From contig JAVBNE010000096.1 in the NCBI GenBank assembly GCA_031551755.1, positions 22,232 through 86,231 on the forward strand: 64,000 bases of DNA. Reading direction: 5' to 3'. Below are positions 42,871-52,125 of the stretch, one piece after another. The notes beneath the pieces were generated by a model, which saw only the letters and a program-made list of their open reading frames with translations, was not told the DNA's origin and made no database searches. Numbering within the stretch: the first letter of the stretch is position 1; each line of letters starts with the position of its first letter. Made by a program: the position numbers and the translations under genes. The stretch comes from JAVBMU01 sp031551755. GTDB taxonomy: Bacteria; Actinomycetota; Actinomycetes; Actinomycetales; Cellulomonadaceae.

Positions 42871-44271
42871 CTAGAAGTTGATCATGTGCCCCGTCAAACC
42901 GTGGAACGCCTCCTGGAGCGCCTCCGAGAGGGTCGGGTGGGTGTGCACGTTGCGGATCAGCTCGGTGGCGGTGAGGTCCCACTTCTGCGCCAGGGTCAGC
43001 TCCGGCAGCAGCTCGGAGACGTCGGGACCGATCAGGTGCCCACCCAGCAACTCCCCGTACTGGGAGTCGGCGATCAGCTTGACGAAACCGGTCGGGTCGC
43101 CGAGGCCGTGGGCCTTGCCGTTCGCCATGAACGGGAAGGTCGCCACCAGCACGTCGTGGCCCTCGTCGCGAGCCTGCTGTTCGGTGAGCCCGAAGCTGGC
43201 GACCTGCGGCTGGCAGAACGTGGCCCGCGGCATCATCCGGTAGTCGCCGAGCGTCTGGGTCGGTGCACCCGCGATCGTCTCGGCGGCGACGACGCCTTGA
43301 GCCTCGGCGACGTGCGCCAGCATTAGCTTGGCCGTGACGTCACCGATCGCGTAGATCGATGGCACATTGGTGCGCATGTGGTCGTCGATGGCGATGGCGC
43401 CGCGCTCGGTGAGCTGCACGCCGGTCGTTTCCAGGCCGAATCCCTCGACGTTCGGCGCGAAGCCGATCGACATGAGCACCCGGTCCACCTCGATGGAACC
43501 GCGAGCGCCGCCGGAGGCCGTGTACTCCACGGTCACGGACGAGCCGTTGTCCCGCACCGACTCGACCTTGGTCGAGGTGAGGATCGGCACGCCGAGCTTC
43601 TTGTACTGCTTGGCGATCTCCTTGGAGACGTCGGGGTCCTCGTTCGGCAGGGCACGGTCCAGGAACTCGATGATCGTGACGTCGACGCCGTAGTTGCGCA
43701 GGACGTAGGCGAACTCCATCCCGATGGCGCCGGCGCCGACGATCGCCATCGACCGCGGCAGGTCGCGGGTGAGGATCTGCTTCTCGTAGGTCACGACGTT
43801 CTCGGAGAGTTCCACGCCGGGCAGCAGGCGCACCCGGGAACCCGTCGCGATGATCGCGTGGTCGAAGGTGACCTGCTCGGTCGACCCGTCGGTGCGGGCG
43901 ACGTCGATCGTGTTCGCGTTGCGGAACGTCCCGCGACCTTCGAACTCGGTGATCTTGTTCTTCTTCATGAGGAAATGCACACCCTTGACGCGACCGTCCG
44001 CGACGGAACGGCTGCGGTCGAAGGCCGCACCGAAATCGAAGGACACCTCCCCCGAGATGCCGAAGGTCTTGGCCTCATGGCGGAAGACGTGGGCCAGCTC
44101 GGCGTTGCGCAGGAGAGCCTTGGACGGGATGCACCCGACGTTGAGGCATACCCCTCCCCAGTACTTCTCCTCGATGATCGCAACGGTTTGGCCGAGTTGG
44201 GCGGCACGGATCGCGGCGACGTATCCGCCGGGACCGGCGCCGAGGACAACGGTGTCGAAGTGGGCTGCCAT
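42871..44271 (-). CDS. lpd: dihydrolipoyl dehydrogenase
   Basis: 466 residues. FAD motif VVLGAGPGGYVAAIRAAQLG, the redox disulfide GGVCLNVGCIPSKALL, the NAD motif IVGAGAIGMEFA and the C-terminal active-site HTHPTLSEALQEAFHG are all intact. It reoxidises lipoamide in pyruvate/2-oxoglutarate dehydrogenase complexes. The last 287 bp (42871-43157) are duplicated at 39984-40270, so this copy's 3' end may have come with an inserted element while keeping the protein functional. Confidence 0.97.
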   Translation of the reverse strand: MAAHFDTVVLGAGPGGYVAAIRAAQLGQTVAIIEEKYWGGVCLNVGCIPSKALLRNAELAHVFRHEAKTFGISGEVSFDFGAAFDRSRSVADGRVKGVHFLMKKNKITEFEGRGTFRNANTIDVARTDGSTEQVTFDHAIIATGSRVRLLPGVELSENVVTYEKQILTRDLPRSMAIVGAGAIGMEFAYVLRNYGVDVTIIEFLDRALPNEDPDVSKEIAKQYKKLGVPILTSTKVESVRDNGSSVTVEYTASGGARGSIEVDRVLMSIGFAPNVEGFGLETTGVQLTERGAIAIDDHMRTNVPSIYAIGDVTAKLMLAHVAEAQGVVAAETIAGAPTQTLGDYRMMPRATFCQPQVASFGLTEQQARDEGHDVLVATFPFMANGKAHGLGDPTGFVKLIADSQYGELLGGHLIGPDVSELLPELTLAQKWDLTATELIRNVHTHPTLSEALQEAFHGLTGHMINF

Positions 44272-44387
44272 GAGCGCAAGCCTAAAGCGTCGACGGCTTC
44301 GAGGGGACCGAGATCGAGTTGACGTCCGCCACACAAAGACGTCCGCCACACCGAGCTGCCGTCTGCGCCCGCCCCTAGGCTGGGGCG

Positions 44388-45236
44388 ATGAGGGTCGGCA
44401 TCGTAGGTAGCTTCGGCTCCGCCCGTCAGGTCATCGAGATGGCGGTTGCCGCCGAGGAACACGGTTGGGATGGGTTCTTCACCTGGGACGCGATCAGCTT
44501 GGGACTGCCCGATATCTGGGACCCGTGGAGCATCCTTGCGGCTGGGGCGACCCGTACGGAGCGCATCACGTTGGGCGCGCTCGTCTTCGCACTCCCCCGT
44601 CGTCGGCCTTGGGAGGTCGCACGGCAGTCGCTGACGATCGACCACCTCTCCGGCGGGCGGCTGGTGTTGCCCGTGGGGCTGGGGGTGCTCGACGACCTGT
44701 CCTTCACGGCGGTCCCCGGGCAGCTCACGGGGCTGCGCGAACGCGCCGACCTGCTCGACGACGCACTGGGCTACCTCGAACGGTCCTGGTCGGGGGAGCA
44801 CTTCGCCTTCGACGGCACCCACCTGCACACGGGCGGCATGCAGTTCGACCCGAGCCCCGTGCACGGCCGCATCCCGGTGTGGCCGGTGGCTGCTTGGCCG
44901 AGCCTGCGTTCGATGGCCCGGGCCGCCCGATGGGACGGCGTCGTCGCGCAACTGCGCGGAGAGCGCGCCATGAGCCCCCTAGAGCCGGCCGATGTCACCG
45001 CGATGCGCAATTGGGTCGCCGAACGCCACGCCCAAGCGCGCCGCCCGTCTACGGCCGAGACCTTCGACATCGTGCTCCAAGGCGCCTTGCCTGACGACCG
45101 TCCGGCGGCCAACGACCGTCTGGCCGCGCTGGCCGATGCGGGCGCGACGTGGTGGATCGAATCCCATTGGGACCCGACGACGGCTACCCCGGAGGCGCTC
45201 ATGCAGCGGATCAGGCAGGGGCCGCCGCGCCCTTAG
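44388..45236 (+). CDS. LLM-class flavin-dependent (F420-type) oxidoreductase
   Basis: 282 residues. Luciferase-like barrel: GFFTWDAISLG, the ATRTERITLGALV strand, PRRRPWEVARQSLTIDHLSGGRLVLPVG and the C-terminal IESHWDP. The pattern of these motifs resembles actinobacterial members that often use F420 or FMN. The substrate is unknown. It is divergent from lpd and convergent with leuD. Confidence 0.87.
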   Translation: MRVGIVGSFGSARQVIEMAVAAEEHGWDGFFTWDAISLGLPDIWDPWSILAAGATRTERITLGALVFALPRRRPWEVARQSLTIDHLSGGRLVLPVGLGVLDDLSFTAVPGQLTGLRERADLLDDALGYLERSWSGEHFAFDGTHLHTGGMQFDPSPVHGRIPVWPVAAWPSLRSMARAARWDGVVAQLRGERAMSPLEPADVTAMRNWVAERHAQARRPSTAETFDIVLQGALPDDRPAANDRLAALADAGATWWIESHWDPTTATPEALMQRIRQGPPRP

Positions 45237-45246
45237 GGTGCTCCGC

Positions 45247-45885
45247 CTACTTGCTCGCGCGGGCGGCCTCGATCTCGACCTTGGGCAGCGTCTTGGCGGG
45301 CAGCGTCTTGGGCCGCCATGCGGCACGGGATGCCTCGAAAGCCGCGATCTCGTCGGCATGCTGCAAGGTGAGCCCGATGTCGTCGAGCCCTTCCATCAGG
45401 CGCCAGCGGGTGTAGTCGTCGATCTGGAACGGGACGACCACGTCATCGGCGGAGGCGGTGCGGGCCGCCAGGTCGACCGTGATCTCGGTCCCGGGTTTGG
45501 TTTCCAGGATCTTCCAGAGGATCTCGATGTCCTCCTGGGCGACGATGCCCGCGACGAGCCCCTGCTTCCCAGAGTTGCCCCGGAAGATATCGGCGAACCG
45601 CGAGGCGAGGACTACCTTGAAGCCGTAGTCCTTCAGCGCCCAGACGGCGTGTTCACGCGATGAGCCGGTGCCGAAGTCGGGGCCGGCCACGAGCACGGTA
45701 CCCGGGGTGTAGGCGGGCTGGTTCAGCACGAACTCCGGGTCGCTGCGCCAGGCGGCGAAGAGGGCGTCCTCGAATCCGGTCCGGGTCACCCGCTTGAGGT
45801 AGACGGCCGGGATGATCTGGTCGGTGTCGACATTGCTGCGGCGCAGCGGGACGCCGACGCCGGTGTGGGTGGTGAACTTCTCCAT
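45247..45885 (-). CDS. leuD: 3-isopropylmalate dehydratase small subunit
   Basis: 212 residues. LeuD swivel-domain motifs VGVPLRRSNVDTDQIIPA, GPDFGTGSSREHAVWAL and FADIFRGNSGKQGL are intact. With LeuC it isomerises 2- to 3-isopropylmalate in leucine synthesis. It starts 35 bp after leuC in the same operon. Confidence 0.97.
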   Translation of the reverse strand: MEKFTTHTGVGVPLRRSNVDTDQIIPAVYLKRVTRTGFEDALFAAWRSDPEFVLNQPAYTPGTVLVAGPDFGTGSSREHAVWALKDYGFKVVLASRFADIFRGNSGKQGLVAGIVAQEDIEILWKILETKPGTEITVDLAARTASADDVVVPFQIDDYTRWRLMEGLDDIGLTLQHADEIAAFEASRAAWRPKTLPAKTLPKVEIEAARASK

Positions 45886-45920
45886 GGTGACTTCCTTGCG
45901 GTCCGTCGGCGGGTGGTCGG

Positions 45921-47402
45921 TCAGACCTGGACGAGTACGTTCGGGTCGAGCGGCGCCAGCGGCGTGCCGTCGAAGCTGGTCAGGTCGATCCCGGCCGGCA
46001 GGTCGAGGTCCGCGAGGGAGGACAACGTTCCCCGGATCGCTGTTGCGGCGGCCACCAACGGAGAGACCAGGTGGGTGCGCCCACCTTTGCCTTGGCGTCC
46101 CTCGAAGTTGCGGTTGGAGGTCGACGCCGAACGTTCACCGACGGCCAGCTGGTCCGGGTTCATACCCAGGCACATCGAGCAACCGGCATTGCGCCACTCG
46201 GCACCGAAGTCGAGGAAGATCTTGTCCAGCCCCTCGGCCTCGGCCTGGAGCCGCACCCGCGCCGACGCCGGAACCACCAGGACCCGCACGTCGTCGGACT
46301 TGTGACGCCCCTGAACTACCTTGGCGACCGACCGCAGATCCTCGATCCGGCCGTTGGTGCACGAACCGATGAATACGGTGTCGACCTTGACCTCACGCAG
46401 CGGCATACCCGGGGTCAGGCCCATGTACTCGATGGCCCGCTCGGCGGCCACCCGCTCGTTCTCGTCGGCGATCTGCGCCGGGACCGGCACTGCGGCGGAC
46501 AGCGGCAGCCCTTGTCCCGGGTTGGTCCCCCAGGTGACGAACGGTTCGAGGTCGGCCGCCGACAGGACGACCTCGGTGTCGAAGGTTGCGTCGTCGTCGC
46601 TGCGCAGTGTGCGCCAGTACTCGACGGCGGCATCCCAGTCGGCCCCCTCGGGCGCATGCGGGCGGCCCTTCAGGTAGGCGAACGTCGTCTCGTCCGGTGC
46701 GATCATTCCGGCGCGCGCGCCCGCCTCGATCGACATGTTGCAGATCGTCATGCGGGCTTCCATCGAGAGCTTGCGGATGGCCTCGCCGCGGTACTCTAGG
46801 ACGTAACCCTGTCCCCCGCCGGTGCCGATCTTGGCGATGATCGCCAGGATGACGTCCTTGCTCGTGGCTCCTGGAGGCAGATCGCCGTCAACGGTGATTG
46901 CCATGGTCTTGAACGGGGCGAGCGGAAGGGTCTGGGTGGCCAGCACGTGCTCCACCTCGGAGGTGCCGATGCCGAAGGCCAGCGCCCCGAACGCGCCGTG
47001 CGTCGAAGTGTGAGAGTCACCACAGACCACGGTCAAGCCGGGCTGAGTCAGCCCGAGCTGCGGGCCGACCTGGTGGACGATCCCCTGGTCCGCGTCGCCC
47101 AGCGAATGCAGCCGGACCCCGAACTCCTGGGCGTTGTCGCGCAGGGTCTGGATCTGCGTGCGACTTGTCTCGTCGGCGATAGGCAGGTCGATGTCCAGCG
47201 TCGGGGTGTTGTGGTCCTCGGTGGCGAGCGTGAGGTCAGGGCGTCGAACGGGGCGCCCGGCGAGTCGCAGCCCCTCGAATGCCTGCGGGCTGGTGACCTC
47301 GTGCACAAGGTGCAGGTCGATATACAGCAGGTCAGGCGACCCATCAGTTCCCTGCCGCACCAGATGTGCGTCCCAGACCTTCTCCGCGAGCGTGCCCGCC
47401 AT
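45921..47402 (-). CDS. leuC: 3-isopropylmalate dehydratase large subunit
   Basis: 493 residues. Aconitase-type [4Fe-4S] ligands occur in FIGSCTNGR and in CSMCLGMNPD; VVCGDSHTSTHGAFGALAFGIGTSEVEHV and NRNFEGRQG are further hallmarks. The ATG at 47402 has GAGGAG 8 bp upstream. It is divergent from an IclR regulator, the conserved leuCD-ndgR/ltbR arrangement. Confidence 0.98.
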   Translation of the reverse strand: MAGTLAEKVWDAHLVRQGTDGSPDLLYIDLHLVHEVTSPQAFEGLRLAGRPVRRPDLTLATEDHNTPTLDIDLPIADETSRTQIQTLRDNAQEFGVRLHSLGDADQGIVHQVGPQLGLTQPGLTVVCGDSHTSTHGAFGALAFGIGTSEVEHVLATQTLPLAPFKTMAITVDGDLPPGATSKDVILAIIAKIGTGGGQGYVLEYRGEAIRKLSMEARMTICNMSIEAGARAGMIAPDETTFAYLKGRPHAPEGADWDAAVEYWRTLRSDDDATFDTEVVLSAADLEPFVTWGTNPGQGLPLSAAVPVPAQIADENERVAAERAIEYMGLTPGMPLREVKVDTVFIGSCTNGRIEDLRSVAKVVQGRHKSDDVRVLVVPASARVRLQAEAEGLDKIFLDFGAEWRNAGCSMCLGMNPDQLAVGERSASTSNRNFEGRQGKGGRTHLVSPLVAAATAIRGTLSSLADLDLPAGIDLTSFDGTPLAPLDPNVLVQV

Positions 47403-47472
47403 CAACTCATCTCCTCGTGCCTAAACGCGATCGGCGATCTATACGCCACGCCTGTCGTCGAGCCGATTTGCA

Positions 47473-47487
47473 TCTCACGGTTCGAGA
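47473..47487. promoter_or_regulatory. candidate IclR (NdgR/LtbR-type) operator between leuC and its regulator
   Basis: An imperfect inverted repeat TCTC-ACGGTTC-GAGA lies in the 100-bp divergent promoter region, 16 bp before the regulator start. Its assignment rests on position and symmetry only. Confidence 0.35.
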
Positions 47488-47502
47488 CGGCAGTATCGAC
47501 GT

Positions 47503-48222
47503 ATGGACAATAGTAGCGGAGTTGGCGTCCTGGACAAGGCCGCCCACGTTCTCGGGGCCTTGGAATCCGGACCGGCCACGCTTGCCCAGCTTGTCACGGC
47601 CACCGGCCTCGCCCGCCCGACTGCCCATCGCCTCGCCGTCGCCCTCGAACACCACCGTATGGTGGCGCGGGATATGCAGGGACGGTTCACCCTCGGCCCG
47701 CGACTCAACGAACTCGCCACCGCCGCAGGCGAGGACCGACTGCTCGCCGCCGCCAACCCGGTGCTGATCGCGTTGCGCGATCACACGGGAGAAAGCGCGC
47801 AGCTCTACCGTCGCCAAGGTGACAACCGCATCTGCGTCGCGGCCGCGGAACGTCCCGTCGGCCTGCGGGATTCCATTCCGGTCGGCGCGACCCTGTCGAT
47901 GACGGCTGGCTCCGCCGCCCAGATCCTGCTGGCCTGGGAGGAACCCGACCGCCTGCACCGCGGACTGCGCGAGGCGGTCTTCACCGCCACGATCCTGTCC
48001 GGTGTGCGGCGCCGGGGCTGGGCACAATCCGTCGCCGAGCGCGAGGTGGGCGTCGCCTCCGTCTCCGCACCGGTGCGTGGTCCCTCTGGCCGCGTCGTGG
48101 CGGCAGTGTCGATCTCCGGTCCGGTGGAGCGACTGTCCCGGCAACCTGGACGCCTCCATTCCGGGTCCGTCATGGCCGCCGCCAACCGGCTCACCGAGGT
48201 ACTGCGCCGCTCGAGCGAGTAG
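47503..48222 (+). CDS. IclR-family regulator of leuCD (NdgR/LtbR-like)
   Basis: 239 residues. The N-terminal winged helix (LDKAAHVLGALESGPATLAQ, ATGLARPTAHRLAVALEHH) is followed by the effector domain (ESAQLYRRQGDNRICVAAAE, VASVSAPVRGPSGRVVAAVS). Its size and divergent position next to leuCD match NdgR of Streptomyces and LtbR of Corynebacterium, which control leucine (and tryptophan) genes. Confidence 0.93.
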   Translation: MDNSSGVGVLDKAAHVLGALESGPATLAQLVTATGLARPTAHRLAVALEHHRMVARDMQGRFTLGPRLNELATAAGEDRLLAAANPVLIALRDHTGESAQLYRRQGDNRICVAAAERPVGLRDSIPVGATLSMTAGSAAQILLAWEEPDRLHRGLREAVFTATILSGVRRRGWAQSVAEREVGVASVSAPVRGPSGRVVAAVSISGPVERLSRQPGRLHSGSVMAAANRLTEVLRRSSE

Positions 48223-48326
48223 CACATGTCCCGGCGCGGCGAATGTGCCGAAGGGGACATCGCTGCCAAGATGGCAGCCTACTCGCCAGGGGGCGCCCGC
48301 CGCCGGCCGCAATACCAGGAGAACCG

Positions 48327-48494
48327 ATGCATCCCAAGATCAAGATGATCCTGATCTGGGGCGTGGTGATCTTCGCCATCTACGCGATCATCACCAGCCC
48401 GGAGCGGGCGGCCGACATCGTCCAGGCCATCTGGGACATCATCACCAGCGCCTTCATGGGCATCGTCACGTTCTTCAACTCACTGTTGGACTGA
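48327..48494 (+). CDS. 55-residue single-pass membrane protein
   Basis: An ATG with CAGGAGAA five bases upstream begins a 55-codon frame. A short basic start is followed by a hydrophobic helix (MILIWGVVIFAIYAII) and an amphipathic C-terminus. It ends 3 bp before the PH-domain gene and is probably co-expressed with it. No family function known to me. Confidence 0.7.
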   Translation: MHPKIKMILIWGVVIFAIYAIITSPERAADIVQAIWDIITSAFMGIVTFFNSLLD

Positions 48495-48497
48495 CCC

Positions 48498-49439
48498 ATG
48501 TCCGGGTCCGAGCAGTGGGGCTCGGCCCCCAAGCGGGTCGTCAGCAATCGGCTAGTCGACGGATACATCCTCAAGGGCGAGACCCCGGTGGTCATCTGCC
48601 GCCGACACTGGGCGAAGATCGCCGAACCCATCGGGACGGCCGCGATCACCCTCGTCCTGATGCTGGCCGTCACGCTCTCCTCCAGCTCGAGCCTGAGCAC
48701 CGGCGTCGCGATCCTGTGGCTGCTGTGCGTGGCCGTCGCCGGGCGCGCGATCTGGCAGTGGCTCGAATGGCGCAACGACTGGTTCGTGGCGACCGACAAA
48801 CGACTGCTACTGATCTACGGACTGATCTTCCACAAGATCGCCATGATGCCGCTCAACAAGGTCACCGACATGAGTTTTTCGCTGTCCCCGTTAGGCCGGA
48901 TCCTCGGCTACGGCGAGTTCCTCATGGAGTCGGCCGGCCAGGACCAAGCCATGCGGAAGATCGACTGGGTCGCCTCCCCGCACCGCACCTACCTACGAAT
49001 CTGCGCGATCCTGTTCGACGCCCCCGACGACGACTCGGTGTCCGGATCCGAAAAGCACGCTGCGCATATCCCCGGGATAGTCGATCACGGCCAGGTACCC
49101 GCAGCCCCACATCCCGAACACCGCGACGCGGGCGCGACCATGATCACCGATCTTCGTCGGGGCACACCCGGCGTCCCACCACCAGCGAAGCCGCGATGGG
49201 TGCCACCGCCGGCCATTGCGCCGGACGGCACACCACCGGCCCCCGAACGCCGTCGCCCATGGACCAGCATCACCGAATACTTCTCGACATCCAGCCATGT
49301 CACAGGTCCTCCGACCGACCCCGATGTCACCGGTTGGGACGTGTCGGATGAGGACCGGGGACAGTTCGTCTCCCTCGACAACGACAGCCAGGACGACGAC
49401 GACGGCCACCACCGGGCCGAACCTGACGCAAACGCCTAG
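48498..49439 (+). CDS. bacterial PH-domain (YdbT/bPH2-like) membrane protein
   Basis: 313 residues. An N-terminal cytoplasmic part (LKGETPVVICRRHW) is followed by two membrane helices (~45-90) and a bPH2 domain (WFVATDKRLLLIYGLI, MPLNKVTDMSFSLSPLGRILGYGEF). The last ~140 residues are Pro/Asp/His-rich and probably unstructured. Function unknown. Paired with the 55-residue membrane protein. Confidence 0.85.
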   Translation: MSGSEQWGSAPKRVVSNRLVDGYILKGETPVVICRRHWAKIAEPIGTAAITLVLMLAVTLSSSSSLSTGVAILWLLCVAVAGRAIWQWLEWRNDWFVATDKRLLLIYGLIFHKIAMMPLNKVTDMSFSLSPLGRILGYGEFLMESAGQDQAMRKIDWVASPHRTYLRICAILFDAPDDDSVSGSEKHAAHIPGIVDHGQVPAAPHPEHRDAGATMITDLRRGTPGVPPPAKPRWVPPPAIAPDGTPPAPERRRPWTSITEYFSTSSHVTGPPTDPDVTGWDVSDEDRGQFVSLDNDSQDDDDGHHRAEPDANA

Positions 49440-49447
49440 GGCTGAAC

Positions 49448-51364
49448 TCACTCCCGGCGCAGCAGCTCCGGGCTGAGCCGTGTGCGAACTGCCGCCGCCG
49501 ACACTAGACAGACCATCGCCCCGGCAACCACCACACCGATGCCGAAGACCCACATGGTGGTCGGAACGCCTGCCTGCGCGGAGTCGCCGAGCTCGCGCCA
49601 GACCGCCACCTGGATCGCGCCGAGTCCGGTGGCCACCAAGACCGTCGCCGCCAGTGGCAACGCCGTCTGCCACGCCTGCGCCGCCCGCAGCACCCTCCCG
49701 GGCACTCCGATGGCGATCTGGCGGGCCACCGAACGACGGCGTTCGATCGCCCGATCGATGGTGCCGAGAGCGAGCCCGAGCAGACCGACCCCCACAGCGA
49801 TCCCGGCAATGGTCAACACACCCATGGTGATCTGCTGGATCCGTCGGTACCCATCGAGGAAGTATGGCTGCGTGGTGAAACCGCGGACCTCGGCGACGGC
49901 ATTAACCGCTCGCTGCACCTCGGTCCCCCCGACGGCGACGACTTCGGCGTGCCGATACTGCGCGGTCAGCTCGGGACAGGCCGCCGCGGGAATGAAGTAA
50001 GCGTAGTCAGAGCCGGCGGGCCATTCGGTGAGGGTGGCGTTGGCATCCTGGACGATGGGCGCCTCGCGAAGCGCAACCTCGACCGTGGGACCTTGTTCTC
50101 CGTCGAAGTCGTATGCGACCAAGGGCACGCTGCGTTCGTCGGGAGGCCCAAGAGCGTCGCCGTCCTCTTCGGAGCGAATGATCGCGGCCTGATCGTCGCG
50201 GCATCCCGTCGAGACCATCCTCAGGTCGAGCTGTGCACACGTCCCGATGAAGACGTTCCCGCAATAGGTGAAGTCCACCTCGCCATCGCGTGAACACCGC
50301 GCATCCTGCACGGCATAGATGGGGATCACACCTTGCACGCCTGGGACGGCGGCGAGCGCCGCCCGATCGGCGTCCGTGAGGGGCGCTCGCTCGCTTCCGT
50401 CGGCGCTGACCAGGCCGTCGGCCCAGATGACCTGTGGGCCGGCACCGACCGATCGCGCGCCCATTTGATAGTCGGAGTCGTTCTGCAGGACGCCGATCAG
50501 GCCACCGGAAGCGGCCACCAGGAAGACGGTCACCCCGATGCCGGCCACGAGCCGCCCCAGCCCGGCGGGTTCGACCTGGATGGCTCGCGCCCCCAGCAGT
50601 CGGGCCGGGTGTCCTCCAGCCGCCAACAACCGGGAGACCCACGACGCGAGCAGGGGCACGACGAGCGCGATACCGACGGCGGCTAGAAGAGCACCGCCGT
50701 AAACGGACAACCCGAAGACCAGTGACTGGGTACGCTCCGGGTCAAGCGTCATCTGCCACCACATCACCAAGGCAGCGACGACCGGTGGAGCGAGGCGCCA
50801 CAGGCCTGGGGACCGGCGCGTGGCCTCGGAGCGAGCTGCCCGCGCGTCACCGTTGGGCACCGAGCCCGCTGCGATGAGGGCCGATAAGACGATCACCGCG
50901 ACCGCCGAGAGGGCATATCCGCTGGGTGTCGCGGTCAACTCCCCCGGCAGGTCTCTGCGCGTGAGGTGATTGATCGCTGGGGCGCCGATCGCGAAAAGCG
51001 CCGCCCCGATTAACGCACCCGGCGCCGCCAGCAGGACATTCTCCAGGGCCGCGATCCACCGGACCCTCCCCTGCCGCATGCCCAGCATCCGCAACGAGGC
51101 CAGCCGGCGGTCGCGGGTGGCCGAGGAAAGGCGGCCTACGGTCAGCAGCAGAACCGCAACCGGCGCCAGGATGAAGGCCCCCGCCAGGGCGAGTGCATTG
51201 CGCTGGTAATCCTCAATGTTCCCGCCAGGGAAGATCGCGTGCGGGATGGCGAGGACCACGAGCACGAGGAACACGCCAATCGCGGTACCTGCCACGATGG
51301 ACCGCTGTCGGGCCTGCCCACCGGAACCGGCGAGCCGCCACGCCAACCGCCAGGTCGCGGTCAT
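49448..51364 (-). CDS. FtsX-like ABC transporter permease
   Basis: 638 residues with about eight to ten membrane helices in two FtsX-type blocks, one N-terminal (RLASLRMLGMRQGRVRWIAALE) and one C-terminal (RRSVARQIAIGVPGRVLRAAQ). An exported domain lies between them (~300-480) with four or more cysteines. It is the membrane half of a MacB/LolCDE-like mechanotransmission or efflux system. The ATG overlaps the ATPase stop (ATGA). Confidence 0.88.
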   Translation of the reverse strand: MTATWRLAWRLAGSGGQARQRSIVAGTAIGVFLVLVVLAIPHAIFPGGNIEDYQRNALALAGAFILAPVAVLLLTVGRLSSATRDRRLASLRMLGMRQGRVRWIAALENVLLAAPGALIGAALFAIGAPAINHLTRRDLPGELTATPSGYALSAVAVIVLSALIAAGSVPNGDARAARSEATRRSPGLWRLAPPVVAALVMWWQMTLDPERTQSLVFGLSVYGGALLAAVGIALVVPLLASWVSRLLAAGGHPARLLGARAIQVEPAGLGRLVAGIGVTVFLVAASGGLIGVLQNDSDYQMGARSVGAGPQVIWADGLVSADGSERAPLTDADRAALAAVPGVQGVIPIYAVQDARCSRDGEVDFTYCGNVFIGTCAQLDLRMVSTGCRDDQAAIIRSEEDGDALGPPDERSVPLVAYDFDGEQGPTVEVALREAPIVQDANATLTEWPAGSDYAYFIPAAACPELTAQYRHAEVVAVGGTEVQRAVNAVAEVRGFTTQPYFLDGYRRIQQITMGVLTIAGIAVGVGLLGLALGTIDRAIERRRSVARQIAIGVPGRVLRAAQAWQTALPLAATVLVATGLGAIQVAVWRELGDSAQAGVPTTMWVFGIGVVVAGAMVCLVSAAAVRTRLSPELLRRE

Positions 51365-52125
51365 CGCACGGCTCCAGATGATCCTTGGTCCACGAGCCCG
51401 GTGAGCGGGCGCGCGCCGCAGACCACGCCGTCACGGATCAGGATCTCCCGCTCGGCGTACGCGGCCACCCGCAACTCGTGGGTGACCAGGACAACGGCAG
51501 TGTCCTGGTCGGATGCCGCACCCACGAGTGCCTCCAGCACCAGCTCACCGGTCACGGTGTCAAGGGAGCCGGTCGGCTCATCTGCGAGCACGACGGGCGG
51601 TCGGTGGACCAGTGCCCGTGCCACCGCGGCGCGCTGCGCCTCGCCCCCGGAGACCTGCGACAGCCGGCGGTCAGCCTGGTCCGCGACCCCCAATCGGTCG
51701 AGCATCTCCAACGCCCGCGACCGCGAACGGCCGGCCGAGGTGCCGGTCAGCCGGAGCGGGAGTTCCACGTTCTCCCGGACCGTCAGCTCCGGGATCAGGT
51801 CGCCGAACTGAAATACGAAGCCGATCTGGGTCAGCCGTAGGTCCGCGCGGCGACGATCGGACAGGCGATCGATGCGGTTGCCCACCAGCTCGACCTCACC
51901 GGCATCCGGCCGGAGCAGGCCCGCGAGTAGGTGTAACAGCGTGGACTTGCCGGAGCCCGACGGCCCCATGACGGCCACCACCTCACCGGCCTTCACCTCG
52001 ACGTCCACCCCCCGCAGTACCTCGGTCGGACCATAAGAATGGCGCAGCCCATGGCCGGCAAGGACGACGGCGGACCTCGCTCGCCTCGCAGGCTGCGGAC
52101 GAGTCGCCGCATACGCGCCGGTCAT
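51361..52125 (-). CDS. MacB/LolD-type ABC transporter ATP-binding protein
   Basis: 254 residues. Walker A GPSGSGKSTLLHLLAGLL, signature QVSGGEAQRAAVARALVH, Walker B VVLADEPTGSLD and switch His VTHELRV are intact. The sequence after the signature is that of the MacB/LolD family, matching the FtsX-like partner. The ATG at 52125 overlaps the PadR stop (ATGA), so the regulator-ATPase-permease genes form one operon. Confidence 0.93.
   Translation of the reverse strand: MTGAYAATRPQPARRARSAVVLAGHGLRHSYGPTEVLRGVDVEVKAGEVVAVMGPSGSGKSTLLHLLAGLLRPDAGEVELVGNRIDRLSDRRRADLRLTQIGFVFQFGDLIPELTVRENVELPLRLTGTSAGRSRSRALEMLDRLGVADQADRRLSQVSGGEAQRAAVARALVHRPPVVLADEPTGSLDTVTGELVLEALVGAASDQDTAVVLVTHELRVAAYAEREILIRDGVVCGARPLTGLVDQGSSGAVR

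Noticed and set aside
43378..44322. 314-codon plus-strand frame antisense to lpd
   Set aside because: Its His/Asp/Val-rich composition mirrors the lpd codons and it has no domain.
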